In this document: positions 1 through 7,549 of the stretch, piece by piece
How the letters are laid out: every line of letters begins with the position of its first letter
Numbering within the stretch: the first letter of the stretch is position 1
From: an uncultured Deferribacteraceae bacterium
Lineage (GTDB): Bacteria > Chrysiogenota > Deferribacteres > Deferribacterales > Mucispirillaceae
Direction: 5' to 3'
NCBI GenBank assembly: GCA_947039055.1
Contig: CAMQYB010000017.1
Location: 1-16,956, forward strand
DNA: 16,956 nucleotides
Position numbers and translations under genes: made by a program
The notes under the pieces: model-generated
Told to the model about the DNA's origin: nothing
What the model saw: only the letters and a program-made list of their open reading frames with translations
The model's database searches: none

Positions 1-20
1 CTTATATTCAACTACAACTT

Positions 21-61
21 ATCTGTAAAACTATTATAAATAAAGTTATCCATTTACAGAT
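21..61. repeat. 9-base inverted repeat beyond the 3' end of cobC
   Basis: ATCTGTAAA at 21-29 is the exact reverse complement of TTTACAGAT at 53-61, with a 23-base spacer. It lies 60-100 bases past the cobC stop. No T-run follows on either strand, so it is a poor intrinsic terminator. It could be a protein-binding dyad or chance in AT-rich DNA. The rest of bases 1-120 shows nothing recognisable. Confidence 0.3.
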
Positions 62-120
62 CAGAAACTACTATATAATTTCAATATCTATCGCAGTAAA
101 TAATTAATAAAATAAATTAT

Positions 121-708
121 TTATATCTGCTCGATAACTTGTATCTCCATCGTTTCTGGAAAAAACTTGACCAAATAACCTTTCCCGTTTTCAACAGAAT
201 AATCATAAATTGTTCCGTTACCGATATGATATTTTGCCAGCATGTGCATGATAACTCCACCGTGTGTAACGATTGCGATATTCTCTATGTTGCTATCACT
301 CAAATCAGCAACAATAATATTAAGGCAATCTTCTATGCGATTAAATAGATCTACCCTACTCTCGCCACCGATAATTTCTCTATCTTCTGAGTTTATAAAA
401 GTTTTATACTCTTTTGTATTTTCAAGTTCCTCATAACTTTTACCTTCAAAAATACCGAAATCACGTTCTTTTAATTCATCTAATACCGTGTATGACATAT
501 CAGGAAATATAGTCGCAACCGTTTCAATACAGCGTCGCATAGGACTCACATATAGTTTGTTAAAATTTATATCCCGATCTTGCCAAAGTGAAACAAGTTC
601 TAGCTTACCATCCTCTGTCAACGACAAATCTGTACTACCTAAATATCGTCTCTCTTTATTCCAAAGAGTTAATCCATGTCTTATCAAATAAATATTGTAA
701 CTTAAAAT
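121..708 (-). CDS. cobC: CobC-like histidine phosphatase (probable alpha-ribazole-5'-phosphate phosphatase)
   Basis: This is a cytoplasmic histidine phosphatase of about 195 residues. It has the RHG catalytic motif near the N-terminus, followed by LTLWN, the SPMRRCIET arginine motif, the acidic KERDFG segment and the second histidine in VTHGG, so all core catalytic residues are present. In CobC the substrate is alpha-ribazole phosphate or adenosylcobalamin phosphate, in the last steps of cobalamin assembly. The CobS-like gene 37 bases upstream supports this over a phosphoglycerate-mutase role, although the superfamily is promiscuous. The start is unusual. The only ATG, GTG or TTG in frame is TTG at 687, which would remove the first beta strand (NIYL before IRHG) and lies 28 bases from the AGGAG at 716-720. 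An ATT at 708 sits 7 bases from that AGGAG and restores the strand, so I chose it. An in-frame TAA closes the frame further upstream. Product family is well supported, exact substrate less so. Confidence 0.75.
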   Translation of the reverse strand: MLSYNIYLIRHGLTLWNKERRYLGSTDLSLTEDGKLELVSLWQDRDINFNKLYVSPMRRCIETVATIFPDMSYTVLDELKERDFGIFEGKSYEELENTKEYKTFINSEDREIIGGESRVDLFNRIEDCLNIIVADLSDSNIENIAIVTHGGVIMHMLAKYHIGNGTIYDYSVENGKGYLVKFFPETMEIQVIEQI

Positions 709-745
709 AATACCACTCCTTCTATAAAATTAGATAAAATGCTCT

Positions 746-1549
746 CTATAAATTAATCATAAATGATAACATGAAAATAGAAAATATTAAAGGTTCTGCA
801 GAGAGTATATTAAATCCTAAAGTATCATCTGTTATCCCATCAAAAAATCTTATACTTAACAATCTTAAAATAAAATATATTATCGCTGTGAATATATTAA
901 TAATTAGCACTACAACTAATCCGTAAAACATATATATAAATATTGAAAGTAGTAATATATATGCTACAGAAATAATAATTAATCCACCTGTTGAAAAGTG
1001 TAATGGTTTAATGTATAGACTTTTATACTCTCTAAATTGTTCAGATGATTTTATTGTAACAACTAATAACAACCCTATAAGTCTTGAAATTATCGGTGTG
1101 AAAATTAATATAACAGGACAGATATCTGATTTATAAAACTCTAAAAATAAGAACAGATAGAAGAATGTATAGATCACTCCACATACCGTTCCAGCTCTTG
1201 AAGTCTCGGTTTCTGCAACTTCTAATTTCTTCAATCTAATATCGTTTGATGCCGATAAAGGCGATGAAAAAATTGCGTATAAAGTATTTAGAAACCTATC
1301 AATATAAATATTTCTAGTTAAAAAGATAGGGATAGCAAACGCTATAACTGAAAATAGTAAAGCTGATGAATTTATTTTATGTGCTAAAAAATACCATAAA
1401 TATAAAAACAAACCGATCACCAAACCTTCTATAGGTAAAGTTAAATATCTGTAAACGTACGGAAGTTTAATCAATCTATCTTTTTTAGTAAACATTAATT
1501 TGAGTTTTGAAAACAGTTCTAATAGTAATATTATCAATCTATTTATCAT
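746..1549 (-). CDS. cobS: Divergent CobS-like membrane protein (adenosylcobinamide-GDP ribazoletransferase family)
   Basis: This 267-residue polytopic inner-membrane protein has about six hydrophobic segments; CobS is usually about 250 residues. CobS joins alpha-ribazole to adenosylcobinamide-GDP. The match is by pattern: LPIEGLVIGL near residues 38-47 corresponds to the FPLIGLLLG segment of CobS, SRAGT near 117-121 to SRLGT, PIISR near 152-156 to the internal SR motif, and GITDDTLGF near 238-246 to the C-terminal GxTGDTLGA motif. The family's metal-binding HxDGLADTxDG segment is here YIDRFLNTLYA (81-91), so only the first aspartate survives, and the aspartate of MRDSR is also gone. The reading frame is nevertheless complete. 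It follows mobA by 26 bases and precedes cobC by 37, so it is probably cotranscribed with them. It may be a weakly conserved CobS, a paralogue with a different substrate, or inactive. Family assignment is moderate and activity doubtful. Confidence 0.6.
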   Translation of the reverse strand: MINRLIILLLELFSKLKLMFTKKDRLIKLPYVYRYLTLPIEGLVIGLFLYLWYFLAHKINSSALLFSVIAFAIPIFLTRNIYIDRFLNTLYAIFSSPLSASNDIRLKKLEVAETETSRAGTVCGVIYTFFYLFLFLEFYKSDICPVILIFTPIISRLIGLLLVVTIKSSEQFREYKSLYIKPLHFSTGGLIIISVAYILLLSIFIYMFYGLVVVLIINIFTAIIYFILRLLSIRFFDGITDDTLGFNILSAEPLIFSIFMLSFMINL

Positions 1550-1575
1550 ATATCATACTCAAATATAATTACCCT

Positions 1576-2184
1576 CTATTTATACAGTTTATCAAAAAGA
1601 GTTTCTGCAACATGCAGATCTTCTTCTCTATTAATATTTATAAACTGTTCGTTTGTAACGCCTGCGTAATTGAAACTACTCTCATAAACTGCACAGTAAT
1701 TGAGTTCACTAAACACATCATTTAATCTATAAATTCCATTGCTGTAAAAATTTAAAAATATCTCTCTCACATTTTTATTATAGATAGAAATTAACGGCAT
1801 AAGTTTATCGTTTATTTTAGGGGTTGCTATATCAAACCTATCTAATGAGTTCATCAATATATCTACTATCTTATTATTAACAAAAGGCATGTCGGCTGCG
1901 ATCATAAGTATCTTGTCGTGCTTCGCTCTATCAATCGCTGTTAATATCCCTGCCAGTGCTGATTGATTTTCATAATCATCTTCAAGATATCTAACATCGT
2001 TTTCAAACGGTTGATACTTATCTTTATCTCTTGAGATAAACATCACATCATCTGATATTTTTTGAGCAAACGATAACGGATAAGAGTATAACGGTTTACC
2101 CCTCAACATCGTCAATGTTTTATCACTTCCAAAACGTCTGCCCTTACCTCCTGAGAGGATCGCAACTGATAGATCTTTATACAT
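1576..2184 (-). CDS. mobA: MobA-like molybdenum cofactor guanylyltransferase
   Basis: This cytoplasmic nucleotidyltransferase has 202 residues, close to the usual MobA length. MobA transfers GMP from GTP to molybdopterin to give the guanine dinucleotide cofactor. The nucleotide-binding signature LSGGKGRRFGSDK lies at residues 10-22 and is followed by RGKPL. A MobA-type ALAGIL segment is near 76-81, and the metal-binding aspartate motif AADMPF is at 96-101. Its ATG lies within the last codons of moeA (8-base overlap), so translation is probably coupled; the upstream GGAT is a poor ribosome site. Pairing with moeA argues for MobA. Because cobS- and cobC-like genes follow directly, a CobY-like role (guanylylation of cobinamide phosphate by the same fold) is a possible alternative, but nothing in the motifs favours it. 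Confidence 0.85.
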   Translation of the reverse strand: MYKDLSVAILSGGKGRRFGSDKTLTMLRGKPLYSYPLSFAQKISDDVMFISRDKDKYQPFENDVRYLEDDYENQSALAGILTAIDRAKHDKILMIAADMPFVNNKIVDILMNSLDRFDIATPKINDKLMPLISIYNKNVREIFLNFYSNGIYRLNDVFSELNYCAVYESSFNYAGVTNEQFININREEDLHVAETLFDKLYK

Positions 2185-3400
2185 AAAATAATTTATCCGA
2201 ATTATATATATAACAATCTATCAGCGTTCCAACTTTGATATCACCTATTAAGTCAGGTCCAAAAAGTGCAAACGCATTACCAGATGTTAAGCTAGATATT
2301 TTATACGACTCTTGAGATTGTAGAGGTGTTACAATTAACCCTTCTTCATCAATTGATACTAAAACTCTTTCAAACTCTGTTCTGCCTTTCTTCTTAATTA
2401 TCTCTTTTGTAAGTCTTGCTTTAACTGCTTTTGGATAAAAGTTAGATGCTCCACTCATCTTTCTAACACCTGACAGTACATATAGATATGTACAAAACAT
2501 TGCAGACACAGGATTGCCTGGTGCTGCGAAAATAGGTGTAGAGTTATAATATCCGAACGCAAAATGTTGTCCAGGTTTCTGATTTATATTATTGAACAAC
2601 CACTCGAAATTTAGAGTTTTTGCAACTTCATGTAGTAGATCAAAATCACCAACTGAAATTCCTGCAGATGTGATTATCATATCGTACTTCTCTGCACTTT
2701 TAAAAACTGTTAAAAGTTTTTCAAGATCATCTTCAACAACTCCTAAGTAATCAACGTTGCATAAAGATTTTGGAAGCAACTGTTTTATACCAACTCCGTT
2801 TGAATCAAATGTTTTAAGTGGAGAGTTATAATCTGATAGATCAGCTATCTCATCTCCTGTTGATATCACAGCTATATTTATTTTACGATAAACTGATATA
2901 TAAAATATCCCAGCCGATACAAATCTTGCGATATGATACGCAGTAATCGTCTCACCTATAAAATCGATCTCATCACCTAACTTTATATCCGTTCCAGCGT
3001 TACGAATATTTGCACCAGCTTTGATCTCATCATTTAAAGTTACAACCTCTTTACCGTTATCAGTTAATTCATGAGGGATAACTGTGTCAGCTCCACTAGG
3101 TATAAATGCACCCGTCATTATTCTGAACGCTTTACCAGTTTCTAACTTTAGTCCATCAATATTGCTTCCTGCTGCAATGTTACCGATAACATCAAGTTTC
3201 ATCGGATACTTTTTTATATCAGAATGAATTATAGCGTAACCATCCATCGCAGAGTTATCAAGTGGTGGCAGAGATCTTGTTGAGAAAACTTTATCAGCTA
3301 CAACTCTTCCAAGAGATTCGTATACTGATATTTTCTCATAACTTCCTTTATCTAACTTATTTAAAATAATATCTAACGCTTCTGTAAATTTTAATGACAT
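2177..3400 (-). CDS. moeA: MoeA-type molybdopterin molybdenumtransferase
   Basis: MoeA inserts molybdate into adenylylated molybdopterin in the cytoplasm. The protein has 407 residues, the standard length, and the motifs occur in order: PPLDNSAMDGYA (45-56), RIMTGAFIPSGADTVIPHE (93-111), STGDEI (180-185), the MoCF-type SAGISVGDFD (245-254), NQKPGQHFAFG (273-283) and APGNPVSA (293-300). The SAGIS form replaces the more common TSGGVS. The C-terminal beta domain is complete. The ATG at 3400 is preceded by GAGGA with a 4-base spacer. It is the first gene of the minus-strand group moeA-mobA-cobS-cobC and is divergent from pstC. A candidate extended -10 promoter lies just upstream. Confidence 0.95.
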   Translation of the reverse strand: MSLKFTEALDIILNKLDKGSYEKISVYESLGRVVADKVFSTRSLPPLDNSAMDGYAIIHSDIKKYPMKLDVIGNIAAGSNIDGLKLETGKAFRIMTGAFIPSGADTVIPHELTDNGKEVVTLNDEIKAGANIRNAGTDIKLGDEIDFIGETITAYHIARFVSAGIFYISVYRKINIAVISTGDEIADLSDYNSPLKTFDSNGVGIKQLLPKSLCNVDYLGVVEDDLEKLLTVFKSAEKYDMIITSAGISVGDFDLLHEVAKTLNFEWLFNNINQKPGQHFAFGYYNSTPIFAAPGNPVSAMFCTYLYVLSGVRKMSGASNFYPKAVKARLTKEIIKKKGRTEFERVLVSIDEEGLIVTPLQSQESYKISSLTSGNAFALFGPDLIGDIKVGTLIDCYIYNSDKLFYV

Positions 3401-3426
3401 ATAATCCTCGTATAATTAAAAATTAA

Positions 3427-3435
3427 ATTCTAACA
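3427..3435 (-). promoter_or_regulatory. Candidate extended -10 promoter for moeA
   Basis: Read on the minus strand, TG-T-TAGAAT occupies 3435-3427. This matches an extended -10 element (TGnTATAAT) with one mismatch. Transcription would begin near 3420, giving a leader of about 20 bases with the GAGGA site inside it. I see no good -35 box 16-18 bases upstream, which an extended -10 can tolerate. AT-rich DNA yields such matches by chance. Confidence 0.35.
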
Positions 3436-3493
3436 TATAATAATTAAAACTCAGAATATCATAATTACACCCTTATTGCTAATCAAAAATAAT

Positions 3494-3522
3494 TTTACAT
3501 TTCTCTTACATCATCATAACAT
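3494..3522 (+). promoter_or_regulatory. Candidate PhoB box upstream of pstC
   Basis: Three 7-base units lie on an exact 11-base period: TTTACAT (3494-3500), CTTACAT (3505-3511) and ATAACAT (3516-3522), separated by 4-base spacers. This is the arrangement of PhoB sites (CTGTCAT-type 7-mers with 4-base AT spacers), and CTTACAT also occurs in enterobacterial pho boxes as I recall them. A fourth unit at 3527-3533 would be degenerate. TGTGATAAT at 3539-3547 could be an extended -10, but it would leave only a few bases of leader before the pstC ATG at 3557. The cognate regulator is encoded in the same operon. Confidence 0.55.
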
Positions 3523-3556
3523 TTTAATTGCCGTTAGCTGTGATAATAGGCGTGTT

Positions 3557-4501
3557 ATGAAAAATAAAAAACGAAACCAAAAAAATACCTCGAATGCCGT
3601 TTTCAAGTTTCTCACTTTTTTTGCGTCCTCTTTAACTATCGTGATAATTATATCTATGATAATTTCTCTCTTCTATCAATCAATTCCTGCAATTCAGAAA
3701 TTCGGATTTGTAGATTTTATTTTTACTAGAGAGTGGTCGTTCAATAAAGATATCTACGGTGCATTCAGACCACTATCTGGAACAATACTAACCTCGATAG
3801 GAGCGTTACTTTTAGCGATCCCTATTGCGTTAGGTATTGCTATATTTATAACTGAAATCTGTCCTGCCTTTTTGCGTAACATAATCTCATCTGCTATCGA
3901 ACTGTTAGCTGCTATTCCATCAATAATATACGGTATGTGGGGACTTTTTACTTTAGCACCACTTATTGAAGGTACTGTTCAAAAAGCTGTATCATCAACG
4001 ATCGGATTACTACCAGTAATAGGCCCGATGTTCCAATCTGAATATGCAGGTGGAGTATCAATATTTACTGCATCAATAGTTCTGTCAATTATGGTTATAC
4101 CGTTCATAGCAGCGATCGCTAGAGATACTTTTACGCAAACTCCAGATATATTAAAAGAATCAGCTTACGGACTTGGTGCTACTAAATGGGAAGTTGTACG
4201 ATACATAGTTCTACCATACAGCAAGACTGGCGTACAAAGTGGAATAATAATCGCAGCAGGTAGAGCGCTCGGTGAAACAATGGCGATCGCTTACGTTATC
4301 GGAAATAGACACGGACCGTTAAACTCAATATTTGATCCATACACAACTATAACATCGGTGCTTGCAAATGAGTTCAATGAAGCTGTTGGCACACAATTAT
4401 CAACATTATTTTTATTAGCATTCATACTTTTTATAGCTAACTTTATAACATTAGCAATTGCGAAAATATACTCAAGAAGAGGATTAAGCAATGAACTATA
4501 A
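3557..4501 (+). CDS. pstC: PstC phosphate ABC transporter permease
   Basis: PstC is one of two inner-membrane permeases that import phosphate delivered by periplasmic PstS, powered by PstB. The protein has 314 residues from the ATG at 3557. A basic N-terminus precedes the first membrane helix (about 17-40), followed by a periplasmic stretch and five more helices. The permease EAA loop, LKESAYGLGATKWEVV, is at 199-214, and GRALGETMAIAYVIGN at 235-250 is typical of PstC. The frame is open back to a TTG at 3476, but that would place the PhoB box inside the gene and add a non-hydrophobic extension, so I prefer 3557, with AGG at 3548-3550 as a weak ribosome site. It is the first gene of the pst-pho operon and overlaps pstA by 11 bases. 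No pstS precedes it; the divergent neighbour is moeA. Confidence 0.93.
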   Translation: MKNKKRNQKNTSNAVFKFLTFFASSLTIVIIISMIISLFYQSIPAIQKFGFVDFIFTREWSFNKDIYGAFRPLSGTILTSIGALLLAIPIALGIAIFITEICPAFLRNIISSAIELLAAIPSIIYGMWGLFTLAPLIEGTVQKAVSSTIGLLPVIGPMFQSEYAGGVSIFTASIVLSIMVIPFIAAIARDTFTQTPDILKESAYGLGATKWEVVRYIVLPYSKTGVQSGIIIAAGRALGETMAIAYVIGNRHGPLNSIFDPYTTITSVLANEFNEAVGTQLSTLFLLAFILFIANFITLAIAKIYSRRGLSNEL

Positions 4502-5336
4502 ATTAAGAAAAATAAAAAATGTAGTCGTGCTATCTCTATCAGTAGGTGCTACTGGAATAGGTTTATTCTTTCTAGGGTTTATACTTTTTGATCTTATATC
4601 AAAAGGGTTTTCATCTATTAATATAGAATTATTTACCGTAGATCAAACTCCTCCAATCCTTGATGATGTTAAAGGTGGATTGCGTCACGCATTTATCGGA
4701 CAGATAATTTTAACCGTTGTTGCAACATTAATCGCTGTACCACTTGGATTATTAGGTGGAACATATCTTGCAGAATACGGTAGACATAAAAGGATCGGAA
4801 GAGTTATATCAATGCTTGCAGATATTTCCGTATCTATGCCATCTATCATTGTTGGAACATTTGTGTACGCAATATTAGTTAAACCACTAGGTGGCTATAA
4901 CGGATTTGCAGGAGCTATCGCCTTGGCGATTATAATGCTACCCGTAATCACAAGAACAACTGAAGAGATGTTGAAACTTGTGCCGTGGACATTAAGAGAG
5001 GCAGCGTTCGCACTCGGTGCTAGTTATAACAATCTAATTGTTAAAGTTGTTTGGAGAGGGGCTGCGACTGGAATATTCACAGGCGTACTTTTAGCTATTG
5101 CTAGAGTTGCTGGCGAAACTGCTCCACTACTTTTTACATCATTTAACAATACACAGTTATCATTTGATCTAACAAAACCGATGCCATCACTAACTGTATC
5201 AATATATCAATATGCATCATCGCCTTATTCATCTTGGATAAATATGGCGTGGGCAGCGGCTCTTATTATTACTGTAGCGATACTCATACTTAACCTTATA
5301 GGTAAGTGGCTAATCAACTGGAGGTACAAGAGTTGA
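4491..5336 (+). CDS. pstA: PstA phosphate ABC transporter permease
   Basis: This is the second inner-membrane permease of the Pst phosphate importer, with 281 residues and six predicted helices. The first is at about 11-33. The conserved PstA segment KGGLRHAFIGQ is at 61-71, LLGGTYLAEYG at 87-97, and the EAA loop LREAAFALGAS at 168-178 contacts PstB. ARVAGETAPLLFTSF at 204-218 is family-typical. The ATG at 4491 has AGAGGA at 4478-4483 with 7 bases between and lies inside the end of pstC. The stop overlaps the pstB TTG start by 4 bases. Lengths and motifs are normal for the family. Confidence 0.95.
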   Translation: MNYKLRKIKNVVVLSLSVGATGIGLFFLGFILFDLISKGFSSINIELFTVDQTPPILDDVKGGLRHAFIGQIILTVVATLIAVPLGLLGGTYLAEYGRHKRIGRVISMLADISVSMPSIIVGTFVYAILVKPLGGYNGFAGAIALAIIMLPVITRTTEEMLKLVPWTLREAAFALGASYNNLIVKVVWRGAATGIFTGVLLAIARVAGETAPLLFTSFNNTQLSFDLTKPMPSLTVSIYQYASSPYSSWINMAWAAALIITVAILILNLIGKWLINWRYKS

Positions 5337-6100
5337 AAACTGAACAAGAGATAGTTTTAGAAACAAAAGATTTAAATTTTTATTACGGCAAAAAACTTGC
5401 TGTAAAAAATATCACAATGCAATTTCCTAAGAACATGGTGATAGCTTTAATAGGACCATCAGGTTGTGGAAAAACAACTCTGCTTAGATGTTTTAACCGT
5501 ATGCACGATCTTTATAAAGGTATAAAATATGAAGGCGAAGTGCTTTTTCATAATGAAAATATTTTGACTAAAGAAACTGATGCAACGCAACTTAGAGAAC
5601 AGATCGGTATGGTGTTTCAAAAGCCTACTCCGTTTCCGATGAGCATATCTGAAAACATAGCTTACGGTTTAAGTCTTAAAGGTATAAAAAATAAAACTGA
5701 ACAGAAAGATAGAATTGAAAAAGCTCTAAAAGAAGCTGCTCTATGGGATGAAGTTCACGATAGATTAGATAAAAACGCTAACGGATTATCTGGTGGACAA
5801 CAACAAAGATTAGTTATCGCACGTGCACTCGCAGTTGAGCCATCGGTTATACTTTTTGATGAACCAACATCTGCACTTGATCCTATATCTACATCTAAAA
5901 TTGAAGAACTAATCTCTGAACTTAAATCAACTGTATCTATCATAATCGTTACACATAATATGCAACAAGCTGCAAGGATATCTGATAAAACTGCGTTCCT
6001 ATATCTTGGTGAATTAATAGAGTATAATATTACTGATAAAATATTTACGAACCCTGATAACGAACTGACTGAAAGATATGTTACTGGAAGATTTGGATAA
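5333..6100 (+). CDS. pstB: PstB phosphate ABC transporter ATP-binding protein
   Basis: PstB is the cytoplasmic ATPase that drives the PstC-PstA channel and forms part of the PhoU-PhoR sensing complex. It has 255 residues, matching the family. Walker A is GPSGCGKT (41-48), the Q-loop is in VFQKP (Gln 96), the ABC signature is LSGGQQQR (152-159), Walker B is VILFDEP (172-178) and the switch histidine is His 208 in THNMQQA. The start is TTG at 5333: it lies 8 bases after a strong GGAGG (5320-5324), overlaps the pstA stop as TTGA, and gives the normal N-terminus. An upstream GTG at 5306 in the same frame lacks such a site. All catalytic residues are intact. The next gene, phoU, is 107 bases downstream across a region containing a dyad. 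Confidence 0.97.
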   Translation: MKTEQEIVLETKDLNFYYGKKLAVKNITMQFPKNMVIALIGPSGCGKTTLLRCFNRMHDLYKGIKYEGEVLFHNENILTKETDATQLREQIGMVFQKPTPFPMSISENIAYGLSLKGIKNKTEQKDRIEKALKEAALWDEVHDRLDKNANGLSGGQQQRLVIARALAVEPSVILFDEPTSALDPISTSKIEELISELKSTVSIIIVTHNMQQAARISDKTAFLYLGELIEYNITDKIFTNPDNELTERYVTGRFG

Positions 6101-6121
6101 AAAAATAAAACTATCAATTTG

Positions 6122-6171
6122 TAATTCTTTTATAGATAAGAAATAATATATTTATCTATTCCTAATTCTTT
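6122..6171. repeat. Dyad flanked by 9-base direct repeats between pstB and phoU
   Basis: TAATTCTTT occurs at 6122-6130 and again at 6163-6171. Between the copies, ATAGATAA (6132-6139) and TTATCTAT (6152-6159) form a perfect 8-base inverted repeat, extendable by one G-T pair, around a short loop. There is no T-run, so simple intrinsic termination is unlikely. In RNA it could be a processing or stabilising hairpin at the end of the pstCAB segment; in DNA it could be an operator for a separate phoU-phoB-phoR promoter. Confidence 0.4.
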
Positions 6172-6207
6172 GATAAAGTATAAAAATATTAACATGGGTG
6201 AAATATA

Positions 6208-6879
6208 ATGAAAAGAGCTGAGATAGATTATAATGAATTAAAATCAAATCTAGCAAAAATGTCTGAAGTAACGATTAGTATGATTAATGATTCAATCAAG
6301 GCGTTACAAACTAAAGATAATCAACTTGCACAAAATGTTATAGATAGAGATATTATCGTTGATGAACTTGATATCAAAATTGATGAATCATGCATGAAAA
6401 TAATCGCACTGTTTGAACCGAAAGCTGCTGATTTAAGATACATAATAACTTGTCTGCGTATCATTGTCGATCTTGAAAGAGTTGGCGATCATGCAAAACG
6501 TATCGCAAAATTATCTATTAAACTTTCTCCTTTTGAAAGTATTAAAGAGTATGTTGATCTACCTAGAATGGCTGAAAAAGCATCTAAAATGGTTCAAGGT
6601 GCACTTGAAGCTTATTTTGAAAAGAATGAGAAAAAAGCCTTAGAAATTGCTATACTTGATGATGAAATTGACGCATTCCAAAAACAAATTAATAGAGAGT
6701 TAATTACTTACGTTATTGAAGATGTGTCTAATATAAAAAATATTATACGACTAATTAATATCACAAGAAGAATTGAAAGAATTGCAGACCATGCAAAAAA
6801 TATAGCTGAACTAGTTTCATTCATGTTAACTGGAAAAATTTCAAGACATACTGAAATATCACGGGACAATAATGACTAG
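6208..6879 (+). CDS. phoU: PhoU phosphate signalling protein
   Basis: PhoU is a peripheral cytoplasmic protein that links the Pst transporter to PhoR and damps the Pho response when phosphate is plentiful. The protein has 223 residues, all helical, with two related three-helix bundles. Each carries the metal-binding signature: ERVGDHAKRIAK beginning at Glu 90 and ERIADHAKNIAE beginning at Glu 190, exactly 100 residues apart. The ATG at 6208 follows GGGTG (6196-6200) by 7 bases. A four-codon reading frame starting at 6194 ends in TAATG on this ATG, probably by chance. The gene overlaps phoB by 8 bases, so the regulators are translationally coupled. It lies between transporter and two-component genes, as in many pst-pho operons. 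Confidence 0.96.
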   Translation: MKRAEIDYNELKSNLAKMSEVTISMINDSIKALQTKDNQLAQNVIDRDIIVDELDIKIDESCMKIIALFEPKAADLRYIITCLRIIVDLERVGDHAKRIAKLSIKLSPFESIKEYVDLPRMAEKASKMVQGALEAYFEKNEKKALEIAILDDEIDAFQKQINRELITYVIEDVSNIKNIIRLINITRRIERIADHAKNIAELVSFMLTGKISRHTEISRDNND

Positions 6880-7549
6880 GATTTTGCTCATTGAAGATGA
6901 TAACGATATCAGAGAGCTTATCAAATATAACTTAGAGAAACGCTCTCATACCGTAATAGATCACGATAATGCTAACAGTGCACTTATAACACTTGAAGAT
7001 GTAGCGATAGATTTGATACTGCTTGATATAATGTTACCTGGACTCAAAGGAACTCAGTTCCTTAAAATAGTTAGAGATAAGCAAACTACAAAAAATATTC
7101 CGATCATAATAATATCTGCAAAAAATAGAGAGGAAGATATTATAGCCGCACTTGATGCTGGGGCTGATGATTATCTGCCTAAACCGTTTTCAATTGAAAT
7201 GCTTGTTGCAAAAATCAACTCTATACTTAGAAGAGCTGAAGCCATAAACACAACTGACAAAGTTTTAGAAGTAAATAATATCTCTATTGATGATAATAAG
7301 CACAAAGTTTATGTTGATAAAGTTGAGATTAAATTAACGTTAAAAGAGTATGAATTATTAAAACTTTTCTTAACTAACAAAAATAAAATATTTACTAGAA
7401 ATCAACTTCTAAACTCTATATGGAGTTACGATAGTGAAGCTATGACTAGAACTGTTGACTCGCACATCGCCTCTTTAAGAAAAAAACTAGGTGACGCATC
7501 TAATATAATTGTTTCTATTCCTAAAATAGGATATGGAGTTGAAGTGTGA
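6872..7549 (+). CDS. phoB: PhoB-like response regulator (OmpR family)
   Basis: This 225-residue DNA-binding response regulator is predicted to activate phosphate-starvation genes after phosphorylation by the adjacent kinase. The receiver domain (1-120) has the acidic pocket Glu 8, Asp 9 and Asp 10, the phosphoacceptor Asp 52 in LLDIMLPGLKG, Ser 82 at the switch position and Lys 104 in LPKPF. The C-terminal winged helix (about 130-225) includes LTLKEYELLKLF, RNQLL, the recognition region TRTVDSHIASLRKKLG and IPKIGYGVEV. All phosphorylation residues are intact. The ATG at 6872 lies within the end of phoU, and the stop overlaps the phoR GTG. It probably binds the 11-base-period repeats before pstC, making the operon autoregulated. 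Confidence 0.93.
   Translation: MTRILLIEDDNDIRELIKYNLEKRSHTVIDHDNANSALITLEDVAIDLILLDIMLPGLKGTQFLKIVRDKQTTKNIPIIIISAKNREEDIIAALDAGADDYLPKPFSIEMLVAKINSILRRAEAINTTDKVLEVNNISIDDNKHKVYVDKVEIKLTLKEYELLKLFLTNKNKIFTRNQLLNSIWSYDSEAMTRTVDSHIASLRKKLGDASNIIVSIPKIGYGVEV

Noticed and set aside
21..61. Inverted repeat after cobC as an intrinsic terminator
   Set aside because: The loop is 23 bases and no T-run follows, so it is listed only as a repeat.
3476..3556. N-terminal extension of pstC from TTG at 3476
   Set aside because: It would make the PhoB-like repeats coding, adds 27 residues not typical of PstC, and lacks a ribosome site; the ATG at 3557 fits better.
6194..6208. Four-codon mini reading frame ending in TAATG on the phoU start
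   Set aside because: It contains the phoU ribosome site itself and is too short to interpret; most likely chance.
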